Assembly (NCBI GenBank): GCA_017506865.1
Contig: JAFCMP010000021.1
Span: 310,001 to 374,000 of the forward strand
From: Tribonema minus
Lineage: Eukaryota; Sar; Xanthophyceae; Tribonematales; Tribonemataceae
Length of the DNA: 64,000 nt
Direction: 5' to 3'
Both the position numbers and the translations under genes were made by a program. The notes beneath the pieces are model-generated. The model worked only from the letters and a program-made list of their open reading frames with translations. It made no database searches and was not told where the DNA came from. This document shows, in pieces, positions 1-9,074 of the stretch (its first letter is position 1; each line of letters begins with the position of its first letter).

Positions 1-92
1 ATATTAATATTACGCGCTTGGCGACGTCAAAATATTATATTGCGATATACCTAATACAAACAACCTGTGCTCATTCACAACCATTGCAAACG

Positions 93-278
93 ATGGACAC
101 CTTCTTCAAAGATTTCGTTCTGGGCGACAAGGCGCACAGTGTCACGATAATGTGGGAGGACGGAGACCCGTTGATCAAGGCAGCCGATGTGGCAGGTGTG
201 CTTGAAATGAGCAATATACGGGAGGCGTTAAGGGGAGTGGATGATGACGATAAAGTTGTCAGGCCCTACACACCGTGA
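93..278 (+). pseudogene. 5' half of a BRO-N domain gene
   Basis: The ATG at 93 opens 61 codons that match the first half of a BRO-N domain (KDF.LGD, then WEDGDPLIKAADVAGVLEMSNIREAL). BRO-N is a DNA-binding domain common in large DNA viruses and phages. The frame stops at 276-278, before the second half of the domain (GQQxCVFL..GLYxLVIRS..PAA..F..W). That missing half appears at about 1742-1850. The intact order is seen in the related gene at 20805, so this piece and the one at 1638-3207 look like two halves of one gene separated by about 1.46 kb. That is an inference from alignment by eye. The 160 bp tandem duplication starts inside this fragment. Confidence 0.6.
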
Positions 279-534
279 TGCGTATAATTATGAAAACACT
301 AGTAGTTTTCCTTGCACTGATCTTCTGCTGCGACGTGCTGATGTAATCATGTAATCACGTACGCGCTGATGTAGTATACGGGAGGCGTTAAGGGGAGTGG
401 ATGATGACGATAAAGTTGTCAGGCCCTACACACCGTGATGCGTATAATTATGAAAACACTAGTAGCTTTCCTTGCACTGATCTTCTGCTGCGACGTGCTG
501 ATGTAATCATGTAATCACGTACGCGCTGATGTAG
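215..534. repeat. 160 bp tandem duplication, two copies
   Basis: The stretch 215-374 is repeated almost identically at 375-534; one visible difference is a T/C change near 305/465. The unit begins inside the BRO-N fragment, so copy 2 carries an orphan piece of that coding sequence. Such near identity suggests a recent duplication. Confidence 0.95.
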
Positions 535-827
535 TCATGTAATCAGGTACGCATAGTGTCAACGCACACTGGTACTGTGAGAGTCGTTTTCACGTGTGAT
601 GAAGGGGGGTTTTATGGTCTTCCACACTCAGCATTGCAGTTCAGATTTAGCTTCAGGTTCAGCTTCAACAACGATTCAGCTTCAGATTCAGGTTTAGATT
701 CAGATTCAGATTCAGATTAAGATTCAGATTCAGGATGGCACTTGGAGAAGAGATTCAGGGAAAGTGTAAGTGAGCACTCTCACAAGTCGATATCACAACC
801 ACCAAGCCCCAACACACTCCGTCAGCG
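535..827. repeat. Spacer with TTCAGA-type hexamer repeat
   Basis: From about 637 to 735 the sequence is a degenerate hexamer array (TTCAGA / TTCAGC / TTCAGG units). The remainder up to the next gene is unremarkable. No gene is seen. Confidence 0.8.
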
Positions 828-1571
828 ATGATGGCACTGGAAATAATTGATGAGACATATGATGATGGCGCACACACTCCCACGAAGATAGAGCTGGCCG
901 TCATAGACAATAAGACGCTCAAGACAACGAAGATGGTCGACGGGAACAAATGCAAGGATGACGCCCCGAACTGCACTGTCAATACATTCACTTGTGAAGG
1001 TACAAGCTACCGGGTAAGATGTGCAAATGAAGGCACAAGCATGTTCTTTGATGCTGCAGACATTGGCAGTCTGCTGGGACTGAGCAATATACGTGAAAAT
1101 ATTAGGTTCTTCGGCCCGGAGGAGAGAGTGCAGAGACCAGTGATGACACGCCGCGGCCTTCAGTCCAAAACGATGTTGACCAACGATGGGGTCAGGCGAC
1201 TTGTTTGCCGCAGTCGCAAGCCAAATGCGGCAGCACTGGCCAAGTCTCTTGGTGTTGTGGTACACCGCAATCATTATGTGACGGCTGAGGCAGATACGCT
1301 GTCATTCTTGATGCAGGCTTTCGCAGGTGAAGAGTGTCATGCACAATACCCTGCCGGGCCGTACTTCATCGACTTATACTTTCCTCGCGTCAAAGTTGCC
1401 GTTGAGTGTGATGAGGTATCAAGTCATGGCAGATGCAAATTAGCAGCTGACCTGACACGCCAGAGAACCATCGAGGAGAAACTAGGATGTATATTCATTC
1501 GTTTTTGCCCTCAGCAAGATGATTTCTCAATGGCGGCGCTGGTCAATTTGGTGTGGCTCTCCCTACGCTGA
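828..1571 (+). CDS. BRO-N protein with C-terminal nuclease-like domain
   Basis: This 247-residue intact frame has a BRO-N domain at about residues 50-140 (FFDAADIGSLLGLSNIRENI, then a diverged second half with MLTNDGVRRLVCRSRKPNA). A C-terminal domain at about 160-245 contains YFIDLYFPRVKVAVECDE, then RQRTIEEKLGC.FIRFCP. That ECDE...LGC.FIRF arrangement is typical of BRO C-termini and of small PD-(D/E)XK (Vsr/DUF559-like) nucleases; nuclease activity is inferred. Two ATGs (828 and 831) are possible. The gene lies between the two halves of another BRO gene and may have arrived as an insertion. A broken paralogue lies at 4563-5243. Confidence 0.75.
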   Translation: MMALEIIDETYDDGAHTPTKIELAVIDNKTLKTTKMVDGNKCKDDAPNCTVNTFTCEGTSYRVRCANEGTSMFFDAADIGSLLGLSNIRENIRFFGPEERVQRPVMTRRGLQSKTMLTNDGVRRLVCRSRKPNAAALAKSLGVVVHRNHYVTAEADTLSFLMQAFAGEECHAQYPAGPYFIDLYFPRVKVAVECDEVSSHGRCKLAADLTRQRTIEEKLGCIFIRFCPQQDDFSMAALVNLVWLSLR

Positions 1572-1637
1572 GGGAGATATGATAGTGATCAAGAGACATA
1601 CCTCAAGTGCACAGCCAATCATGGACTGCGTCATGCA

Positions 1638-3207
1638 TTGCGGTATGTGTTTCCTTTGATTGAACTCATGCATTGTAATCATGTTCATTGCATGACTTCA
1701 TTATTGCGTTGTTGCAAGCTGCGCGTCACCAATGCCATGTCTGACACCATTCGCGGCCAGCAGGATTGTGTTTTCCTCCGAGAAACTGGGCTTTACCAAA
1801 TTGTGATCAGGTCCAACAAGCCTGCTGCACGACCTTTCCGGAAGTGGATAGGCCATGTTGTGTCCACATTGCGCAAGGAGGGCAGCTACAATATGAAGGC
1901 AGCAATGGAAGAGATGAACGTCGACAACGACCAAGAGCTCGCCGCTCTGCGTGAGAAGTATACCGACCAGATGTACCTGGACACTCACAAATCATTGCTT
2001 ACTGCGGCGGACCACAGGCCACTGGTGTACTTCGCAAGGCTGAAGCGCACAGCCGAGGAGGGTAAGATACTTGTCAAGATCGGCAAGTCGGACAATCTGC
2101 GTGAGCGTGTCGGCTCGCTGACCACAGAGTATGGGAAGTTGCACATCATCAAGGTGTTCCCGTGTGAAGAGAATCTTCCTTTTGAGCACTTCCTGCATGG
2201 CCATCCTTTTATCCAAATTTGCAAGTACAACATGACGGAAATATTGGGGCACGCTGTGAATGAGGTATTCGCATTCAGCGACTCCCAGCTCAAGTCAGCA
2301 ATCAGCACTGCATCCCGAAACGTCAAGATATACAAGAAGGGTCCTATAGCGAGATTGGCCGACAAGGTCGACAACATGCAGCAAGACGTTGATGGCTTGC
2401 GGCAAGACTTTCAAGCACTGTGTGAGTCAGGCGGGAAAAGATCAGCAGACGATGCGGCCCTCGACATGGATACACCTTAGGCTACGGCAGTTGCGGTGCC
2501 AGCTGCTCCGAGCAAGCGTGGCAACTGCACCAAGATCGGCCCCAAGATCCAGCGCTACAGTGTACAAGGGGAGCTTAAAGAGACATACGACAACCTCATT
2601 GCAGTCATGCGGGACCCCAAGATGCTGGGTGACAAGCCAGGGCGCCAAAGCATAACCGACGCGTGCACGCATAACGCCGTGTACAAGGGGTGGCGCTGGA
2701 TGAGACTGGAGCGTGAAGAGCCCGACAGCACTTTGCAGCAGTTGCCGCCGGCGCAGGAGAGGCGCAAGGTGCACTCTGGACCGGTCGTTAGCGTGAACCA
2801 GGACAAGACACGCGTCGCCCAGGCCTTCGCATCTATCAAAGATTTGACGTCTCACCTAGGGTACGCCGACATGGCCAACACCAGCAGGGCTATCAAGCAC
2901 CAAAAGCTCATTGCAGATCATTACTACATGTCATGGAGTGAGGTGAGTGAAGCGATGCAGCAGGAGTGGCTGAAGACAAACACTCTCCCAGACAGCACGC
3001 GCGCCCACCACCAGCAGAAGCGCGTTTCCAAGCTCGATGCTATATCTGGGGAAGAGATTTCTGTCTACCAGACGATGGACGAGGCCATCACCAAGCTGGG
3101 GTGTCGCGCTTTCTCTGCGGAATGCAATCAATGGCCGCAGGGAGCTCAGGGGGTTCAAGTTCAAGTACACCGACACAATAGTGGCGACAACAGAGGAGGC
3201 GATTTGA
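1638..3207 (+). pseudogene. BRO-N (3' half) / T5orf172 / NUMOD-repeat gene, broken
   Basis: One frame runs 1638-2480. It holds the second half of BRO-N (GQQDCVFL..GLYQIVIRSNKPAARPFRKW), a T5orf172/GIY-YIG-like domain (about 2020-2340: PLVYFARLK...ILVKIGKSDNLRERV) and a heptad-like region. A TAG at 2478-2480 stops it, but the same frame stays open immediately after. That part shows three NUMOD-like modules (IQRYSVQGELKETYDNLIAV...; AFASIKDLTSHLGYADMANT; VSKLDAISGEEISVYQTMDEAITKLG). Near 3100 one G and one T are missing relative to the copy at 19615-20024, so the frame is lost; the equivalent stop is at 3205-3207. NUMODs are DNA-binding modules of homing endonucleases. Broken at the 5' end, by a nonsense codon and by indels. 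Confidence 0.7.
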
Positions 3208-4562
3208 AAAAACAGACAGCATCATCACGGCACAACAAGGAAGCAAACGGCGGACACTTGAATATAAATCATTGCTTTTGGGATTAATCCGCCTTGTCTT
3301 CACCACTGCAATGTTGCAAGCTGAGCGTCCTCATCGTCACTGTTTTCGTCGTCACTTTGTATGCAAATCGGTGCCCTGCAGCATTCCTCTTGAAGCGTCA
3401 GGCACAATTACAGGCATCGACATATCACCTGCACGCGTTCTGGACAGCTGTGTGTTCAAGTTTGTACTCTGCTTAAATGTGAGGTGCGCAACTTGAATGT
3501 GCGGAGCACGCTTCAAATCGAATGGCGTGCTGTGCTGACTACAAAGACATCCTCTGCAACTAGGCAGAGTGAAAAATGTTTTACAGCACTCCAACAATTT
3601 CCTACATTGAGTATTTTGCTACGCCCATTACTTGAGCGCAGATGCCTTACACAACCTACGCGCTTTTTCCAGAATGTGCCACTTGCTTGATGCTTATCCA
3701 ATTGCCGCATTGACTGCATTTGTTGCTGCTGCTTTGACCTGTACACTTCCTTGTGCTCCAGTCGCTGTCCTTCCTACATCTGCATGCATGTTGCTGCTGC
3801 TGCTCCATGCCATTCCATGCTGCCGCCTCCTGTCCCCTGTGCTGCTCTGCTGGTAGTAAAGATGGGCGGATCGGCTGGACTGTGTTGGCAGCTGTGTGCA
3901 CCTTGCTTTCTGCCCACCTGGCACTGTCACTGCTCCTGCTGACTGCCGGGGCACGCAGGAACCTGGCCCTTATCATAAGGATATTTTAAGGATGCGGCCA
4001 TCAAGGATGAATGTAACAGCGAGGAGACTAGTGGATAGCTGTAGGTGAAGTACTGCGCTCATATTTACCGAGACCTTCATAACCATGTCGCTGACGCTCG
4101 TCGGTGACCGCAAATCACACTTGTAAAGTGCCTGTTGCAAAATATCCTTTCGCTATAAAGGTATCGGGTTCAAACCCCACTAATGACAGTGATTGTGTTG
4201 TAATGCCAGCTATGGGTGTACAGATTCCAGACCAGCTCACTACTAGTCTTCATCAATACTCACTCCTACCTACCGGCAGACTGAAACATATTCTTCGGCT
4301 TAAATTGACAACAGTGATAAACAGTGACTTGGCTTGTGCGTTCTTCACCTGTAAAGTCCTTGATATGTGTGACCATCGCATGACCAGTTCAGGTTCGATC
4401 GGACAAAGATTTATGAGAGAGATTCATGGTCAAATATCTGAATATATTTGTTGGCGCAACTATATCATCCATTACACTGACCGAATCTAAATCATGGCTA
4501 AACTAACTGCATTCACAACCTGACAACCAACAACAACCGGCGACAGCACACGCGCATTCGAC
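3208..4562. other. No intact gene; duplicated downstream segment
   Basis: About 3208-3720 is homologous to 20025-20400, so both loci share the sequence downstream of the NUMOD gene. Around 3314-3356, read on the minus strand, it encodes an acidic tail (SDDENSDDEDAQL) matching the C-terminus of the gene at 21438-21773. At about 3945-3980 a short stretch is shared with 16985-17010. A 128-codon frame at 4104-4490 has no recognisable domain and is probably spurious. Confidence 0.6.
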
Positions 4563-5243
4563 ATGGACGTCAAAGAGTTCGTCATCGACAGAGTGCGCTG
4601 CATGGTCCGCTTCCTGTGCAAGAGTCATGTGACACTGTTCAATGCAGCCGACATAGGCAACGCATTGGGACTTCAGAACATCCACAAACACATCAGGATG
4701 CTGTGCTCCAAAGACAAGGTGATTAAGCAACTCACAGCAAAAGGGGGATCTCAGAGAAACACAATGTTGACACAACGGGGTGCAGCAGCTTATATGCCGC
4801 TGTCGCAAACCCAATGCAGCCATCCTGCCGGGTGAAATAGGCATTGACGTGCATCACAACCACTAAATGACAGTCGAAAGTGATGCTATCAGCTTTCTTA
4901 GAGATGCATTTGCGGGTGAGGCGTACGAGCTACAATACTCGGTCGGACCATACTTCATAGACATGCACTTTCCACGTAACTCGCGATAGATTGTGATGAG
5001 GAGGGAGCACATGGCACCAGTCGTGAAGTGGCTGATTTTGAAAGGCAGACATTCATTGAAGCAGTCCTTGGCTGCATGTTTGTGCGATTTTGCCCCCAAC
5101 AGAAAGGGTTTTCCCTTGCAAAGCTGGTGAATGAGGTCAAGTATGCCAACATGACACGACGTTGGCAGCATCACATGCAAAAAATCAAGAACTGGTATGC
5201 GCATGATTCATGCCACGCAGCATGTAGGATCATAACCGACTGA
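4563..5243 (+). pseudogene. Broken BRO-N / nuclease gene, paralogue of 828-1571
   Basis: The ATG at 4563 starts a BRO-N domain (TLFNAADIGNALGLQNIHKHIRML, MLTQRGAAAYM) that stops at about 4835. The rest is present in other frames: VHHNH, a TAA where the paralogue has Tyr, then TVESDAISFLRDAFAGEAYELQYS...YFIDMHFPR and, after a further frame change near 4985, DFERQTFIEAVLGCMFVRFCPQQ. The order is that of the intact gene at 828-1571. At least one nonsense codon and two frameshifts are visible. Confidence 0.65.
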
Positions 5244-5820
5244 GCGCGGTGAAGACAGAAGGTCCCACTGAACCCGACTGTGACAGCAGTAATACTTGAA
5301 CTGCATGTATACGAGCCACTGAAATAACATATTGTATTTTTGCAAGATTGAACACCCCCATGCTGCATCACGGCATGCTTGAAGCTGACGCCCACATCCG
5401 GGGCTGTACGGGTATACGGCTGCGCTCACAACCAAGCCGTCACACAATTTGCGCTGATGCTGTCTTCAGCGCAACTCAGATAGTGGGGTCTGCACCTCCG
5501 AAGCGCAGGAACGACAAACATACAGCATGCAGGAACCGTAGACATGCAGCAAAGTACAAGGTCGTGCACTTTCCGGTGCGCTGGCGGGCTCAACGAGTGA
5601 GCTCAATATACATGGCGGATCGATAAACGCCACTGATTCTTGGTGGCGCCGCAGCTTGGGGAGAAGGTGTGCGCGTCTGAGAATGCGGCCATCCTACACT
5701 GTTTGCAAGGCCGCCATGTGTGAACCTCCCGATTGACTCACGATGAGCGGCGTGTGCACTGCTTCATCGCTGGTTGTGCTCGTGACTGGGATCTGATTGC
5801 TGGTACCAGTAGCTTTCGTA
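5244..5820. other. No gene seen
   Basis: Only short frames without recognisable domains occur between the BRO remnant and the convergent end of the LRR gene. Confidence 0.5.
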
Positions 5821-7875
5821 TCAGCGCTGACTGAACGCTGTGGAGTCTAGCTCGAAGAGCAGAGTTCCCAGCTGCAAAATGAGACCCTGTGGGACAATTA
5901 CATACCACCAGCCACGCCGCGATGGTTCCCTACCACCGGCACAGCAGCAGAGTGGCAGGTACATGAACAGCACCACTAGCGTGATTGTGAGTGTTGGCGG
6001 CAAGGCGATAACCCCGGGGAAATAGCCTTGGGGGATCGTCGCACACCCGGCGCCGATGAAGGCAACGACAATGAAGGCCACCCCCAAAATCAACATTGAC
6101 ACTGCCATCCTTACAACCTGTCTTTGAACCTCTTCGTACTTTCCAACCTGTTTTGTCCTGCGCCAATCTGCTGCCAAACAGGTGAAACTTACCACGATGA
6201 TTATCGCGGCGATTGAGCTGTAGAAGGAGAACTGCGAGCAGTACACGAAGGTGGCGAGAGCCGGGTTGTCCTTGATGCGGATATGTCCCCTGCCATCCGT
6301 GTCCGTCCACCAGGGCTCTTCGTCGTCGCCAGTCTCCACGGCGTCCCAGCTTTGGTGATTTACGAAGCAGGAGTACCCCAGCTGCGCCAGAAAGACTGCA
6401 GCGACGAGGATGGCGTCGCTTGCCGTGCTGATGTTGTCCTCGGCTGCCTGATCCACGTTGGTGCCTGTGGTGTCGAGCTGCTCGACTCTGAGTGCTGATG
6501 GCAACGTGGGGAGGCTCTTCAGACTGAAACAGTCTACAATCTGCAGTGCGCGAAGTTCTTTTGGCAACTCCGGCAAGCGCCAGATATTGGAGCATGACGT
6601 CAAGTTGAGCACCTCAAGGCTCTTGAGGGATGAGAGTGTACTGGGCAGCTGCCGAAGCCCTTCGCAGTCGGCCAGCAGAAGCTCGTTGAGTTTGTCGAGG
6701 CCTCCGATCTTTGGGGGGAGCCTCTTCAAAGCGACACAGCCGCTGAGGTCAAGCTTGGTCAGTGACGACGGCAGATGCAGCTCTCCGTTTTCCTCAGGCA
6801 GCTCCTCCAGTGCGCTGCAGCGGCACATCTCGAGCGTATGTAACTGAGCCAAGCTGCTGATGTTCTGCGGTAGGCACCTGAGGGAAATGCATCCGTGGAG
6901 CTGGAGGCGCTGCAAGCTGCCGAGGTGGCCGATGGTGTCTGGTAACTTGTGGAGGCTGGTGCAGTCGCCGAGGTTGAGGACCTGCAGTTTGTGCAGGCAG
7001 CTGATAGAGCCCGGAACGGCGGAGAGGGCGTCGCAGCCACTCACGTCGAGACTCTCCAGCGATCCCCACATCTGGTCCTTGGCCGAAACGCCGCCGAATG
7101 TTCCCGCCAAGTCGCCGACTCGCAGCGAAGTGCAGCCGCTCATGTAGAGAGCGGCGATTTTTGTTTGGCCAACGGACCACGGCAGATGCCTGAACTTGGC
7201 GCAGCCGGCCAGGAGCAGGGTCTCGAGATTCTGCAGTTTGCCGACCTGATGAGGCAGGTGTTCGAAGCTAGTGCAGTGGCTCAAGTCGAGCTCCTTGAGA
7301 GCGCTCAGGCCGCCGATGGACGCCGGCAGCTCCGTGAGGCTGACGCAGCTGTTGAGCCGAAGTTTCTGCAACTTTGCCAGGCCGGATATGTGTGCCGGCA
7401 GGCCGACCAGCGCGGCGCACTGACTCAAGTCGAGCTCCTGGAGGGCGCACAGGCCATCGATGAACACCGGAAGCTGCTGGAGACTCACGCAGCCCGGCAG
7501 GCGAAGTATCTCCAGCTGCTTCAGGCCGCCGACAGCCGCCGGCAGGGAGTTCAGCGCGCCGCACTGACTCAAATCGAGTGTCGTGAGACTCTGTAGATGA
7601 GCGATGGAAGCTGGAAGCTGGCGGAGACTGGTGCAGCCGCGCAGGGTCAATGAAGTGAGCTGGCGCAGCTTGCCAATGGACTTCGGAAGCTTCTCGAGGT
7701 TCGGCCGACCTTGAAGGTCAAGCGTGTCGAGGGTCAGCCATTCCTCCTCCGACTTGTGAAGGTTTAAAGCGACGTTGAGCTCACTCCACCAATCGGGCAT
7801 GTCTTGCTTCTCCTCACCCCACCAGTCAGGCATTGCTTGCCTCTCCTCGTCCGGTAAAGCAGGTGGTGCCTGCAA
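5821..7875 (-). CDS. Leucine-rich-repeat protein with C-terminal membrane segments
   Basis: The protein has 684 residues. A short N-terminus repeats the phrase MPDWW twice, then about 17 plant-type LRRs follow (roughly residues 45-480) of the form LxxLxLxxCxxLxxLPxxIxxL. The last 190 residues contain about five hydrophobic stretches (for example AILVAAVFLAQLG, SIAAIIIVVSFTCLAA, MLILGVAFIVVAFIGAGC, ITLVVLFMYLPLCCC, GLILQLGTLLF), so the C-terminus should be membrane-embedded. LRRs of this class mediate protein recognition in plant and algal genomes; there is no NB-ARC or kinase domain here. It looks like a host gene rather than a viral one. Single uninterrupted frame; ATG at 7875. Confidence 0.82.
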   Translation of the reverse strand: MQAPPALPDEERQAMPDWWGEEKQDMPDWWSELNVALNLHKSEEEWLTLDTLDLQGRPNLEKLPKSIGKLRQLTSLTLRGCTSLRQLPASIAHLQSLTTLDLSQCGALNSLPAAVGGLKQLEILRLPGCVSLQQLPVFIDGLCALQELDLSQCAALVGLPAHISGLAKLQKLRLNSCVSLTELPASIGGLSALKELDLSHCTSFEHLPHQVGKLQNLETLLLAGCAKFRHLPWSVGQTKIAALYMSGCTSLRVGDLAGTFGGVSAKDQMWGSLESLDVSGCDALSAVPGSISCLHKLQVLNLGDCTSLHKLPDTIGHLGSLQRLQLHGCISLRCLPQNISSLAQLHTLEMCRCSALEELPEENGELHLPSSLTKLDLSGCVALKRLPPKIGGLDKLNELLLADCEGLRQLPSTLSSLKSLEVLNLTSCSNIWRLPELPKELRALQIVDCFSLKSLPTLPSALRVEQLDTTGTNVDQAAEDNISTASDAILVAAVFLAQLGYSCFVNHQSWDAVETGDDEEPWWTDTDGRGHIRIKDNPALATFVYCSQFSFYSSIAAIIIVVSFTCLAADWRRTKQVGKYEEVQRQVVRMAVSMLILGVAFIVVAFIGAGCATIPQGYFPGVIALPPTLTITLVVLFMYLPLCCCAGGREPSRRGWWYVIVPQGLILQLGTLLFELDSTAFSQR

Positions 7876-9074
7876 TATGGCACATGGGCAACAGATGCAT
7901 CAGCAACAGCTGAAACAAAAGCCGGAGCTTCTAAGACACGGCGCCGATGTGTGCAGCCATATGTTTGGCATGCATTGTGGCACAAACAGGCACGCATTGA
8001 TTCATTCTGTGACATTTGCGGGCACAACGTACCGATTGAGTACGGCGCATGTGGATTGAACAACTGGGCGCGAGTGCTTAGTCCGCTGTGGTTACTTCGT
8101 GAACCTGATGGCACACCAACAGCAGCACACAATACAGAGGAGGCATCGAGTGAGCATTATGAGGATGCATTTCATGGCGTCGCAAACTACATCACGGCGC
8201 AACTAATAAAGTAGCAAGCGCCTGTGCGCCAACACATCGAGCACACTCCAGCCATCGCCGCTGGCACTGCACCTACGTGTGGGAACTATTTGAACAATTC
8301 TGACATGGTCTGAGGCGGCCGTATCATTAATCAGAAGATGGCACAGCTGCATGTGACAACTTTGCTTGTACACCGCCCACAATCACACACTAACAGCACT
8401 AGCTGAGGAACATATACGGAAGACATGACGTGCACACATGAAAGCGATGCGCTGATGCACTCACCGAGGCATTCACGCCTTCTCTCGTGATGCTACCACC
8501 ACCTTCAATGTCGGACGGAAAAAGCGTTCCTGCTCATGAAGGCATCGGAAATTGAGCAGGGGCGTCAGAAGCAGCATCAGGTCATTACGCACGCGCAGGA
8601 CACATCAGCGCGCCCGTCACGCAGAAGTTCACAACATCTATTTTTGTCCAACACACTCGCCTCAAGCAACCTGACACGCTCGCACCCTGACCAGACCACA
8701 CTCAGCTCTGCAGCAGCACACTGCAGCAGCAACAAGCGCTGCAGCAGCGATGTGAACGTAACGAGCCCTTCACCTCGCGCATTGCTCACCTGGCCAACAA
8801 TACTCTCAGCAGCAAGCCCAGAGAACTGCAGCACTCCTTCGAATTGACAGCAGGTACTGCGGGGCCTACCTTCCGAGCTCAAGTTCCGCAGCTTCAATCC
8901 CGTACTTCACACAAGACAAAACGTTTCTGGGTGGATTTTGCTGGCGCCACGTTGGTGACTCCCACCCTGTGTGCCTGCTGTTCAGCCAACGCTCGGCACC
9001 CTCCACGAGGGGCAGCCGCCACCGTGTCCCAGGGGCGGGGCAGGGCCCGCCCCATTTCAACTTCAAGTCGTTTC
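7876..9074. other. No gene seen; probable 5' region of the retrotransposon
   Basis: No conserved frame is visible. CAG-rich low-complexity sequence occurs at about 8700-8830. The reading frame of retrotransposon ORF1 stays open back to 8844, but the first in-frame ATG is at 9075. The upstream sequence may be its 5' UTR; the element's 5' boundary is not visible. Confidence 0.4.

Noticed and set aside
4130..4190. GGTTCAAACCCC, like a tRNA T-arm or pol III B box
   Set aside because: Only about three base pairs form around the loop, and no acceptor stem, D-arm or anticodon arm could be placed upstream.
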